Source of the DNA: Desulfovibrio sp. UIB00
GTDB taxonomy: Bacteria > Desulfobacterota > Desulfovibrionia > Desulfovibrionales > Desulfovibrionaceae
Direction: 5' to 3'
NCBI RefSeq assembly: GCF_022508225.1
Contig: NZ_JAETXJ010000005.1
Span: 185,926 to 249,925, forward strand
DNA: 64,000 nucleotides
Below are positions 10,701 to 17,943 of the stretch, piece by piece. Under the pieces are notes generated by a model. That model saw only the letters and a program-made list of their open reading frames with translations, ran no database searches and was not told the origin of the DNA. A program made the translations under genes and the position numbers. Each line of letters starts with the position of its first letter. Within the stretch, counting starts at the first letter, position 1.

Positions 10701-11775
10701 GGAGTTTACCCAGGGGGATTCATCCACAACACGGCGTTTTGGCGGCACCGGCCTTGGCCTTTCCATCAGCAAGCGGATTGTGGAGATGATGGGGGGCGAA
10801 ATAGGCGCAGATAGCGAACTGGGCAAGGGCAGCACGTTTTACTTTACCGTCAATCTGGACTTGCAGGAAAATCCCCAGCGAAAGCCAGTCCCGGCCATGA
10901 AAAACCTTTCCGAGCGCAGGGTGCTTGTTGTGGACGATTCCTTCTCAAGCCGTGAAATTCTCCGGCAAGAGCTGGAAGATATGGGGCTGCGGTCGGGCAC
11001 GGCTGACTGCGGCGATGCCGCGCTGGAAGAACTGGTGCGCGCCGCCGAAAGCGGCGACCCCTATGATCTGGTGCTGATGGACTGGAAGATGCCCGGCAAT
11101 AACGGCATTCAGGTGGTGCGGCTGCTGCGCGGCTGCCGTGAGCTGCCCTACATTCCTACCGTCATCATGGTTACGGCCTATGGGCGGGAAGAAATCATGG
11201 AAGAGGCTCAGGCCGAGGGCATCAGCCATTTTCTCATCAAGCCTGTCAGCCCTTCACTCTTGCAACACGCCATCCTGGATGTTTTTGGGCAGCGGGTAGC
11301 TGATGAAGATGCATCCGGCTTGCCCCAGGAATTGCGCATCCCTGCCAAATACAGAGGCCGCAGGGTGCTGCTTGCCGAAGATAACGAGGTTAATCAGCTG
11401 GTGGCCAGAGAATTGCTGGAATCATCAGGCTTTGTTGTGGACATTGCCATTTCCGGTCTTGAAGCGCTGCAAAAGGCGGAAGGCACTGACTACGCAATGG
11501 TGTTTATGGATATCCATATGCCGCTGATGGACGGCATCGAAGCTGCAAAACTGCTACGCGCCCAGGCGCGCTATGCCCATACGCCGATCATTGCTCTCAC
11601 AGCCGACAGCATGGTGGGCGATCGGGAAAAAAGCCTTGCAGCGGGTATGAACGACCACCTTGCAAAACCCATTGATCCCTACCGCCTGATTGAAGTGGCA
11701 GTGCAGTGGCTGGAATGGGGAGCAGACCAGGTTGCCCAGGCTGGTGATTCAGGCCAATCCGGTCAGCCTGAATAA
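7735..11775 (+). CDS. BvgS-like hybrid sensor histidine kinase with two periplasmic binding domains and two receivers
   Basis: A 1346-residue membrane sensor. In order: a hydrophobic signal segment (residues 5-25), two SBP_bac_3-type periplasmic solute-binding domains (about 35-255 and 280-500), one transmembrane helix (about 509-532), two PAS domains (about 560-675 and 685-800), HisKA with H825 in MSHEIRTPMN, HATPase with GNAIKFTPSGE near 940 and GTGLGLSIS, then two receivers with phospho-acceptor D1116 (LVLMDWKMP) and D1259 (MVFMDIHMP). The second PAS has three clustered cysteines (C734, C743, C747). The input is probably a small solute, by analogy with BvgS/EvgS. No Hpt protein or output regulator is adjacent, so the phosphorelay partners are elsewhere. 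Confidence 0.93.
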   Translation: MVKFFHTACCCLLLLLLACANLALCATDSSTAASADPITIACMKDNEPLSFVSKTGEPVGLMIDLWRLWGEKVGRPVKFIMGDWQDSLDALHSGRADIHFSMYITPDRARWAKFGPAISPGMGGLLLSTSAGQKITDPSQLGDATIVVLEGSLQEDYMREHFPKVQLVVVRNGAEMFMSVANGLADGISSNFPSAYGTIDRLGLNSFFMPQAFPLFSRNLHPAVLRNRDDLARLMDEGLSRISRAEMVALEERWVRNPAHRVWGDMPRSLLLTPAEREWLANHQTLRVALEDDWHPIEFMDSEGTYNGIGMNLMQVVGRYLNVAIQPVSSNVLKETTGPRRADVEPFLEGTPPEGGPWLFTNPFLQLPLAVATLDSERLVTSPGDLAGKSVAVHDHAGLAGYLRAQLPRSKIVEVSSLTAGLSAVQGGQFDAMVGIALSVEYAVVNKNLRDLRVGLLPQLQYSARVAVRSDWPQLVEIMNKTLDNIPHEQMAAIIKRWANLRIERAMNWMLVLQIGGVVTVFLGSLLAVILIWNRKLAQESAERQKALEAARASASALWQRKQQLRSIVDNLPSLMMLKDSQARYIMANKYFETFTGYAESYVVGKNIADLLSPEHAEQGMRLDKLVIETGKVHKTEEVRYDAVGEEHILDVVRVPLFEPDGTVYGMVYMGIDVTERRAAEQALRRAQMEMSQIFNAAGSAMRVIDRSLIVKEVNDTYVNCFGYSREEMVGRWCGEYPSGSDCGSDCVGKRILNGEPRAAIRQQRQKKDGTWVFCDLVATPFLSPDGELLGIIEDCRDITDLVESQQAAEQASRAKSEFLANMSHEIRTPMNAVVGLTHLTLRTPLNATQRNYLKNIDSSAKSLLRIIDDILDFSKIEAGRMDMEYLDFNLEEVLLGLSSLDTTKSGGKNIELLLRIDREVPLFFKGDPLRLGQVLVNLVGNAIKFTPSGEVVVRVALEEQKDQKAQLRFTVTDTGIGMGQEQLDKLFQEFTQGDSSTTRRFGGTGLGLSISKRIVEMMGGEIGADSELGKGSTFYFTVNLDLQENPQRKPVPAMKNLSERRVLVVDDSFSSREILRQELEDMGLRSGTADCGDAALEELVRAAESGDPYDLVLMDWKMPGNNGIQVVRLLRGCRELPYIPTVIMVTAYGREEIMEEAQAEGISHFLIKPVSPSLLQHAILDVFGQRVADEDASGLPQELRIPAKYRGRRVLLAEDNEVNQLVARELLESSGFVVDIAISGLEALQKAEGTDYAMVFMDIHMPLMDGIEAAKLLRAQARYAHTPIIALTADSMVGDREKSLAAGMNDHLAKPIDPYRLIEVAVQWLEWGADQVAQAGDSGQSGQPE

Positions 11776-11808
11776 ATCAGACAAACTGAAAATATTCTGT
11801 AAAAAGCT

Positions 11809-11834
11809 GATGCGGTCGGCAAGCCGACCGCATC
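11809..11834 (-). terminator. Rho-independent terminator for lrgAB
   Basis: A perfect 12-bp stem (GATGCGGTCGGC and its complement) with a 2-base loop. Read on the minus strand it is followed by AGCTTTTT, so it ends the lrgA-lrgB transcript; on the + strand there is no T-run, though it may still stop read-through from the histidine kinase gene. Confidence 0.8.
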
Positions 11835-11866
11835 ACAAAAAAAGTTTGATCTCGTAATCGTACTGG

Positions 11867-12568
11867 CTACATCAACGGCAGCCGCTGTACTATCCAGACT
11901 GCCACAGGCGCCAGAGCCGCAGTAAGAATACCTGCCAGAATCATGGCCAGACCGCCCATTGCTCCCTGTTCCTGCCCTTCCTGCAATGCAACGGCTGTTC
12001 CCTGAGCATGCGAAATTGTGCCCATGGTCAGCCCCCGTGCAAAGGGATCCTTGATGCGTATGACATTCAGCCCCCACAAACCCAAGAGGGAGCCGAGCGT
12101 ACCGGTAGCCACCACAAAGGCCGCAGTCAGGGACGGGATGCCGCCATACATGGAGGCCACCTCAACGGCAAAGGGGATGGAAACCCCCTTGGGGAGAATG
12201 GAAATTACCACGTCGTCCGGCAGGCCGCCCAGTTTGGCAATAACCCCGGCAGAGAGCATTGCTGCAAAGGCCCCCGCGCACACGCTTGCAAGAATGGGCA
12301 AGGCATTGCGCAGGAGCAGGTGGCGATAGCGGTACAAGGGCAGCGCAAGGCTGACCGTTGCCGGGCCAATGAGCAAGGTCATGATCTGTCGGGCTGGCTC
12401 ATAGGTTTCATAGGGAACATCGCACAGCACCAGCACTGCGATGACTATGGCGGCGCTGCCAGCCACGATGTTGATGAGCGGATGCTTATAACGCATATAC
12501 AGGCTGCGCACCAGCGCATATGCCAGCACGGTGCCCGCTGAGCACAAAAATGTGTTTATGATCTGCAT
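11867..12568 (-). CDS. lrgB: LrgB/CidB-family membrane protein
   Basis: A 233-residue, strongly hydrophobic protein of the LrgB (antiholin-like, CidB) family with about six to seven transmembrane segments. The family signatures LPKGVSIPFAVEVA and GTISHAQGTAVAL are present. LrgAB pairs were first described as modulators of murein hydrolase export; later work on LrgAB/PftAB and plant PLGG1 points to transport of pyruvate or glycolate. In a lactate/pyruvate-using sulfate reducer a pyruvate or glycolate carrier is a reasonable inference. Its start overlaps lrgA by 13 bases, so the two are co-translated. A LysR-type regulator is divergent. Confidence 0.9.
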   Translation of the reverse strand: MQIINTFLCSAGTVLAYALVRSLYMRYKHPLINIVAGSAAIVIAVLVLCDVPYETYEPARQIMTLLIGPATVSLALPLYRYRHLLLRNALPILASVCAGAFAAMLSAGVIAKLGGLPDDVVISILPKGVSIPFAVEVASMYGGIPSLTAAFVVATGTLGSLLGLWGLNVIRIKDPFARGLTMGTISHAQGTAVALQEGQEQGAMGGLAMILAGILTAALAPVAVWIVQRLPLM

Positions 12569-12948
12569 GGTGCTTCTTCCTCTTTCTTTTCAGGCGTAGC
12601 GCGGCGCAGGGCCCGGGCCATAAAGCCCACAATCACCAGCGGCAGGGCTGTACTGCCCACAATGGCAGCCGCAAGCACCCATCCGTAATCATAAAAAACG
12701 CTCCCCCATTGCATCAGCCCTACCGCAATGGGCACAAAAAAGAACACAAGATGCTTCAGCAGAAATTCCGCCGCCATGCTGATGTGGCTTTCTTTCACAA
12801 TACCGGTGAGCAGCAGAAAAAACAGTACGATTATGCCCAGCACGTTGCCGGGGATGGGAATTCCTGTCAGCCGTGTGAGTTGATCGCATCCCCAGAATAT
12901 GGCTGTCAGAATTGCGGTCTGCCAAAGCAGCTTCCATGTTGCGCGCAT
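12556..12948 (-). CDS. lrgA: LrgA/CidA-family membrane protein
   Basis: A 130-residue LrgA/CidA family protein with four predicted transmembrane helices, holin-like in size and topology. Typical features are PGNVLGIIVLFFLLLTG in helix 2 and FFVPIAVGLMQ in helix 3, with a charged C-terminal tail (EKKEEE). I start at ATG 12948, with AGGAAG upstream, because the residues before it are not hydrophobic or family-like. It is the first gene of the lrgAB pair and is divergent from the LysR gene across 174 bp. Confidence 0.88.
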   Translation of the reverse strand: MRATWKLLWQTAILTAIFWGCDQLTRLTGIPIPGNVLGIIVLFFLLLTGIVKESHISMAAEFLLKHLVFFFVPIAVGLMQWGSVFYDYGWVLAAAIVGSTALPLVIVGFMARALRRATPEKKEEEAPCRS

Positions 12949-13063
12949 AGGGTCTTCCTGATGTTCAAGGTTTCTGCCGCCTCCCGTTGCCATTGGCAGA
13001 AATTTGGCAAGTGAGGGTTTTTCCTGCCAACGACAACGGGCGGCTTGCGGCATACGCTATGAG

Positions 13064-13077
13064 ATGATAGCCATCAT
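13064..13077. promoter_or_regulatory. Dyad in the lrgA-LysR divergent promoter region
   Basis: ATGAT-AGCC-ATCAT is an interrupted dyad lying between the divergent lrgA and LysR start codons, close in form to the T-N11-A boxes bound by LysR-type regulators. The surrounding 13080-13122 is A+T-rich. Assignment as the operator of the adjacent LysR protein is inferred from position. Confidence 0.4.
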
Positions 13078-13122
13078 GGCAAATGAATAAAAATGAAATA
13101 AACAGTCACAAATGGTGAACAA

Positions 13123-14010
13123 ATGGAAGTGTCAGACCTGCGCACGTTCATGGCCGTCATGGAAACCGGCAGCATAAGCCACGCCGCCAAGGCTTTACAC
13201 CGGGTGCCCTCGGGCGTTACCGCCCGCATTATGCTGATGGAAGAAGAACTGGGCATCCAGCTGTTTTTGCGGGAGAAAAAGCGCTTGCTGCCCACGGCAA
13301 GGGGACAGACGCTTTACACCTATGCCCGCCGGATAACCGCTCTGATGGATGAAGCCGAGCTGTGCGTGAAGGGCATGGAACCGGGCGGCAGGTTACGCAT
13401 TGGCGCACTGGAAAGTGCTGCTGCGGCGCGTTTGCCCGAAGTTCTGGCCCGTCTGCATGCGGAATATCCCAGCATCGAGCTCGAACTTGTAATAGGTACC
13501 AGCAGCTCCCTGTACGGGGATATTCTTGAAAACAGGCTCGATGCGGTATTTGTGGTTGATGCGCCCACAGATGAACGGCTGGAGAGGATGGAGGCCTTTA
13601 CTGAGCGGCTGGTGCTCATTGCCACCAGGGAGCATCCACCCATCCATACGCCGGACGACATAGGGCGTAAGGCCGTGTTGGCTTTTCAGGGAGGGTGCGC
13701 CTATCGGAACAGGCTGGTGAACTGGTTTCGGGCCTACGGGTGGGAACCGCAGCATATCGTTGAGCTGGCTTCGTACCACGCCATTGTGGGGGGCGTTATT
13801 GCGGGCATGGGGGTTGGCGTGGTTCCGGCATCGGTTCTTGAGCTGTGCCGCACCAACGGCATGCTTTCCGTGCACGCGCTCGAACACCCCCTGTGCAATG
13901 CCGTAACCGAGCTTGTGTGGCGTAAGGGCATGGCCTCTGCCAACGTGGCGGCTGTTTGTCGCTGTCTCACAAATTGTGAGCAAAAAACGGATGTTATTCC
14001 CGCAGGGTAG
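13123..14010 (+). CDS. LysR-type transcriptional regulator
   Basis: A 295-residue LysR family regulator. The N-terminal winged helix-turn-helix is clear (DLRTFMAVMETGSISHAAKAL then VPSGVTARIMLMEEELG), followed by the linker helix and a periplasmic-binding-like effector domain from about residue 90. Divergent orientation with lrgAB across a short spacer is the usual arrangement for a LysR protein controlling its neighbour, so I infer control of lrgAB by a small organic acid. Translation from ATG 13123 gives the standard N-terminus (MEVSDLRTF). Confidence 0.9.
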   Translation: MEVSDLRTFMAVMETGSISHAAKALHRVPSGVTARIMLMEEELGIQLFLREKKRLLPTARGQTLYTYARRITALMDEAELCVKGMEPGGRLRIGALESAAAARLPEVLARLHAEYPSIELELVIGTSSSLYGDILENRLDAVFVVDAPTDERLERMEAFTERLVLIATREHPPIHTPDDIGRKAVLAFQGGCAYRNRLVNWFRAYGWEPQHIVELASYHAIVGGVIAGMGVGVVPASVLELCRTNGMLSVHALEHPLCNAVTELVWRKGMASANVAAVCRCLTNCEQKTDVIPAG

Positions 14011-14136
14011 CTGTAGAGTCATCCACCCCTTGAGCATTGCCTCAAAATAGTCTGCGAACCGGCCAATGCACGTTGTCATCTGTGCAGTCTGAATTGCCCC
14101 CGAGCCGGCGTGTCTGCTGGGGGGGGCAGTTCTGGC

Positions 14137-16056
14137 TTATGCCAAGGACGCGGTTTCAAAAAATGTATACGTGTCCTTGCCTTTCTGCTTTGCGCGGTAC
14201 AGGGCGGCATCTGCACTTGCATACAGCTCGCTGAAGTTTTTGCCATGCAGGGGAAAGAGCGCCACGCCCATGCTTGCGGCAAGGTGGTGTTGTCCTGCGC
14301 CTCCATATGTGGTGTGGCGGATGCGATTGCAGAGTTCTTCAAGCTTTGTGGTCAATGCCTCACTGTTATGCTGGCACGTAAGAACAATAAATTCATCACC
14401 GCCGATGCGGCCCACCAGATCACCGGGCGCAAAGGCCGCCCTCAGACTCTGGGCAAATTCCTGAATGATCCTGTCGCCCGCAACATGGCCCAGCGAGTCG
14501 TTGAGCTCCTTGAAGTTGTCTATATCAAGCATAATCATGGCAAGGGTGCCAGCATCGCACGGTTGCTCCGTCAGGCGTCTGTCAATAAGCGCTTCTGTGG
14601 TCATTTTGTTGTAAAGACCCGTCAAGCCGTCCTTTTGGGCCATATCCTGAAGGCTGAGTTCCTGCCTTTTGTCGTGGTCAATGTTCTGGCGGCAAATGAC
14701 AATGTGGATGGAGTCATTCTCCGCCCAGCGCAAGATATAACCGGTTTCCCTGAACCAGATGTATTGGCCGTTGCTCTGCATGCACTGGAAATCGCAACTC
14801 AGCTTGTTGCGCTGCTCCTGCAGGGCTGCGCGTATGGATTCCGGGCTGAAGGTTTTCAGGTACAGGTTCACGTGCTCGGGCAAAATATGTTTTGCCACAA
14901 TGGTTTGCAGCATGGTGCTGTATGATGTGTTTGGTTTGAGGCCCAACTGCTGCATAAACTTTTTGGTGCCCTCGCCGCAGGCAACATCGTTGGTTATGTC
15001 AAATTCAACAATGCTGTCATAAATATGCGACGTGGCATTTTGAAGTATGGCGTGGTACTTCAGTTCTTCAGCAATGGTGAGGGAGATTATCTTGTTTTTA
15101 TATCTACGTATTATTGCTGTTACAATAAAAATGACAATTATCATTGTAAAACAAACAACAATAGCGCCGGTGTAGTATTTTGTTCTGATCTGTCTGATTA
15201 TTTCAGAGGTGTTTTTGTCTGTAATGAGGAAAAGATCCGGGGCAGGAAGGTAGCGCGTGACAGCATAGCCATCTGTGCCATGACCAGAATACCACGTGTC
15301 AGAAATTTTTGTGCTGTTCTTCTTCAGGGTGTTTTTTACTGCGGCAAAGGTTTGCGCGGAATAAATATCTTCGGCAGACCTGCCCTGCGCGGATGAAGAT
15401 ATTTGGATGGCCCCATCAGCGTTCACAAGGTAGGATTTAACCGCAAATTGCTGCTCATACTTGATAAGCATGGCCTGAATGGAGGTTACAGTAAAGCCAA
15501 CACCCACTATGCCCACGGTTTCATTATTCTTGTTTTTAACGGCGCAGTTTACAAATACCGTGATGGTGTCGTGCGCAGCTTTGTCATTATCAATATTGAG
15601 TGAAAATTCCTGATTGCTTGCAATAAATTCCCGTACCCATTTGTTCTCAGGATTAGAATGGTCAACAATGCGGTCAACACCAGAAAAATTGTAGTAACGG
15701 TCTGTCTGCATGGAGACAAGAAAAACGGAGTCGTAATTGTATTTTTTCCTGTAGGCAGCAAGGTATTCCCTGATGTTCAGCGTATATGCCGGGTTTTTCA
15801 GGTTTTCCTTTTCCTGCGAAAGAAAATTGATCAAAAAACTGTCGTGCGCCATTGTCAGTGAAATATGTATGGATTGGGCAAAAATGGCGTCAATCTGATA
15901 CATCATGCCTTCTGAAGCCAGGCGCGTCACGCTTTCCGCTTCTTTTTTCAGGGTGTCCACATTGGAACGGTAGCCTATTACAGACGTGACAGAAAAGCCG
16001 ATAACAATAATCAGGCAGATTATGAAATTGGTTCGGAAGGCGTAGTTCTTATGCAT
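14137..16056 (-). CDS. Membrane diguanylate cyclase with extracytoplasmic sensor domain
   Basis: A 639-residue c-di-GMP synthase. A first transmembrane helix (residues about 8-30), a dCache/PAS-like periplasmic domain (about 35-300), a second helix (about 310-335), a cytoplasmic PAS-like segment (about 350-465), and a GGDEF domain at the C-terminus. The active-site motif is intact as GGDEF at residues 552-556. The inhibitory I-site RxxD expected five residues earlier is APGD, so product feedback inhibition is probably absent. ATG 16056 is chosen over upstream in-frame starts since AGGA lies six bases upstream and the hydrophobic helix begins just after it. It stands alone; the ligand is unknown. 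Confidence 0.9.
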   Translation of the reverse strand: MHKNYAFRTNFIICLIIVIGFSVTSVIGYRSNVDTLKKEAESVTRLASEGMMYQIDAIFAQSIHISLTMAHDSFLINFLSQEKENLKNPAYTLNIREYLAAYRKKYNYDSVFLVSMQTDRYYNFSGVDRIVDHSNPENKWVREFIASNQEFSLNIDNDKAAHDTITVFVNCAVKNKNNETVGIVGVGFTVTSIQAMLIKYEQQFAVKSYLVNADGAIQISSSAQGRSAEDIYSAQTFAAVKNTLKKNSTKISDTWYSGHGTDGYAVTRYLPAPDLFLITDKNTSEIIRQIRTKYYTGAIVVCFTMIIVIFIVTAIIRRYKNKIISLTIAEELKYHAILQNATSHIYDSIVEFDITNDVACGEGTKKFMQQLGLKPNTSYSTMLQTIVAKHILPEHVNLYLKTFSPESIRAALQEQRNKLSCDFQCMQSNGQYIWFRETGYILRWAENDSIHIVICRQNIDHDKRQELSLQDMAQKDGLTGLYNKMTTEALIDRRLTEQPCDAGTLAMIMLDIDNFKELNDSLGHVAGDRIIQEFAQSLRAAFAPGDLVGRIGGDEFIVLTCQHNSEALTTKLEELCNRIRHTTYGGAGQHHLAASMGVALFPLHGKNFSELYASADAALYRAKQKGKDTYTFFETASLA

Positions 16057-16367
16057 GGAACGTCCTGAAGCGTGAAGGCAGATATGTCTGCAACGAGTGA
16101 TAAGACGGGATCCGGATGTGCCGAAAATGCATGCGCCCATGCTGGACGGGCAAGGCCTTTGCCCTGTGCGGGGCATGGCCCCTCCCTGCAACACGGAATG
16201 CCGTTTTGTATATCGTATTGCAGAAAGGAAGCCAAGGCATCTGCTTGGAAATATGCCGATGGGTACAAGAAAAACCGCCACGGCGCAGCAGCCGTGGCGG
16301 CTCGTTTACAGCTTGTTCGCGAGGCCTGCCCCGCAGCCAGCGTTCCCAGAGCCGGGCAGGGTGATAC
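16057..16367. other. 311-bp spacer upstream of the GGDEF gene
   Basis: Holds the promoter side of the minus-strand GGDEF gene and the terminator of the CBS-ACT gene (16266-16300). Short open frames exist on both strands because the DNA is G+C-rich, but none has a convincing start or recognisable protein. Confidence 0.5.
16266..16300 (-). terminator. Rho-independent terminator after the CBS-ACT gene
   Basis: A perfect 9-bp stem CCGCCACGG/CCGTGGCGG (16275-16283 with 16292-16300) followed, on the minus strand, by GTTTTTCTTG. It lies 68 bases after the stop codon of the CBS-ACT gene. Confidence 0.8.
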
Positions 16368-17054
16368 TTAGCCCAGATTCACGTTGGACTTAAGGTAAAA
16401 TTCGTCATCGCGCGCCCAGTAACGCAGTCCGGGATGGTCGCGGAACTGCTCAAGTGCCATATTTTGCGACATGGCATCGGGGCCCTTGAAGCGTATCTTG
16501 ACCTGTCGCATGCCATCGTTTGAAGCCGACGACAATACAGAAATAATGCTCATGCCATGCGCCTTCAGCCTGTCGAGCAGTTCGCGCAGGGTGCCGGGCT
16601 GATAGGGGACTACAAAGCCCACCTCAACGCCGGGTTGTTCTGCGCCGCTTATGTCGAGCAATGCCTTGAACACATCCCAGCCGGTGATGATGCCCACCAG
16701 TTTTTCCTCGTCATTCACCACGGGCAGGCAGGCAACGTGCCTGTCGATCATCCTTTTGGCAGCTTGTTCAATAGTGCTTTTGTACGTGATGGTAACAGGG
16801 TCGACCACCATGACATCCCTGACCTTGGTTTCGCTCATGATTTCCAGAAGCTCAATGATTTCGAGCCCAGTGGACTTGTTGGGAGCAAAACTGCGGACAT
16901 CGGAAGACGAGATGAGCCCAACCACGACATTGTTGGCGTCAACCACAGGGAGTCGGTTTATTTTGTGTTCCTTGAACAGCTTCCGGCACTGGAGCAGGGT
17001 TGCGGTCGGCGGAATGGAAATTACCTTGGATTGCATCCAGTCGAGTATCAGCAT
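16368..17054 (-). CDS. CBS-pair protein with C-terminal ACT domain (AcuB-like)
   Basis: A 228-residue soluble protein with two CBS motifs in tandem (about residues 1-60 and 75-135; DVMVVDPVTITYKSTIEQAAKRM marks the second) and an ACT domain (about 145-220). Such CBS-ACT proteins bind adenine nucleotides and small ligands and act as metabolic sensors; AcuB-like members are the nearest relatives I recall. ATG 17054 has GGGAGG just upstream. It follows frdB on the same strand after 96 bp, so it may be expressed with the fumarate operon, though a separate promoter is possible. The ligand is not deducible. Confidence 0.85.
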   Translation of the reverse strand: MLILDWMQSKVISIPPTATLLQCRKLFKEHKINRLPVVDANNVVVGLISSSDVRSFAPNKSTGLEIIELLEIMSETKVRDVMVVDPVTITYKSTIEQAAKRMIDRHVACLPVVNDEEKLVGIITGWDVFKALLDISGAEQPGVEVGFVVPYQPGTLRELLDRLKAHGMSIISVLSSASNDGMRQVKIRFKGPDAMSQNMALEQFRDHPGLRYWARDDEFYLKSNVNLG

Positions 17055-17150
17055 GGCATCCTCCCTGATGGTAGTGCGAGGGTTGCCCCTCCCGTCTGGT
17101 GGGAATGGAATGGGCGGCTTACGCCAGCCCATTCCATGAGGCAAGCGTTG

Positions 17151-17933
17151 TTATTTGGAACAGCCGCATCCACAGCCCTGCAATTTGTTGCGTATAAACT
17201 CGGGCAAAATACCGCGCACAGATTCCATTGTCACCATGCGGCGCATGATGCCCAGTTGATCCTGAAGCGGCAGTTGTTTGGGGCAGACGTTGTCGCAGGC
17301 AAGTAACCCCATGCAGCCAAATACGCCGCTGTCATCGCCGATCAGTTCATAATAGTCCGCAGGGGTGCGGTTGTCGCGCGGGTCAATGTAGAAGCGTGCC
17401 ATACGGTTGATGGCCGTTGCGCCAATAAAGTCCTCGCGCATGCGGGCCGTGCCGCAGGCCGCCACGCAGCAGCCGCACTCAATGCAGCGGTCAAGCTCGA
17501 ATATCTGGGTGGCCAGCTCGTTGTCCATGCGCTCTTCTTGCGCCTTGGGGTCAAACTCTTTTGTGGTGTGTATCCACGATTCGATCTTGGCTCCCACATT
17601 GCGAAACCACGTACCCGTATCCACCGAGAGGTCGCCCAAAAGCTTGAACACCGGCAGGGGATGCAGGGTAATGTGGCTTGGCAGGTCGCTTGTCTGCGTG
17701 TGGCAGGCCAGACCGGGCCGTCCGTTGATGACCATGCCGCACGAACCGCAGATTCCGGCGCGGCAGCAAAAGTCAAACTGCAAGGAGGCGTCCTGCGTTT
17801 CGCGGATCATGTTCAGCGCAATAAACAGCGTCATGCTGTTGTGTTCTTCAAGCTGGAATGTCTGCATATGGGGATGCGAGAGCGGATCCAGCGGATTGTA
17901 ACGGAAGATTTCAAACGTCAGATTGCGTCCCAT
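17151..17933 (-). CDS. frdB: Fumarate reductase iron-sulfur subunit
   Basis: A 260-residue electron-transfer subunit. A plant-type [2Fe-2S] domain is marked by CCRAGICGSCGMV and a later conserved Cys (PGLACHTQ). The bacterial ferredoxin half has CIECGCCVAACGTARM and CMGLLACDNVCPKQLP, supplying the [4Fe-4S] and [3Fe-4S] clusters. The sequence is of the Wolinella/delta-proteobacterial menaquinol:fumarate type. ATG 17933 has GGAGAG upstream. It is the last frd gene; the order frdC-frdA-frdB matches that type. A cysteine-rich tail (GCGCGCSK) at the C-terminus is unusual and could bind metal or be cosmetic. Confidence 0.95.
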   Translation of the reverse strand: MGRNLTFEIFRYNPLDPLSHPHMQTFQLEEHNSMTLFIALNMIRETQDASLQFDFCCRAGICGSCGMVINGRPGLACHTQTSDLPSHITLHPLPVFKLLGDLSVDTGTWFRNVGAKIESWIHTTKEFDPKAQEERMDNELATQIFELDRCIECGCCVAACGTARMREDFIGATAINRMARFYIDPRDNRTPADYYELIGDDSGVFGCMGLLACDNVCPKQLPLQDQLGIMRRMVTMESVRGILPEFIRNKLQGCGCGCSK

Positions 17934-17943
17934 ATGGCTCTCC

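Noticed and set aside
16072..16393. Overlapping + strand frames of about 80-100 codons upstream of the GGDEF gene
   Set aside because: Three frames are open at once, a sign of G+C-rich non-coding DNA, and they run across a terminator hairpin.
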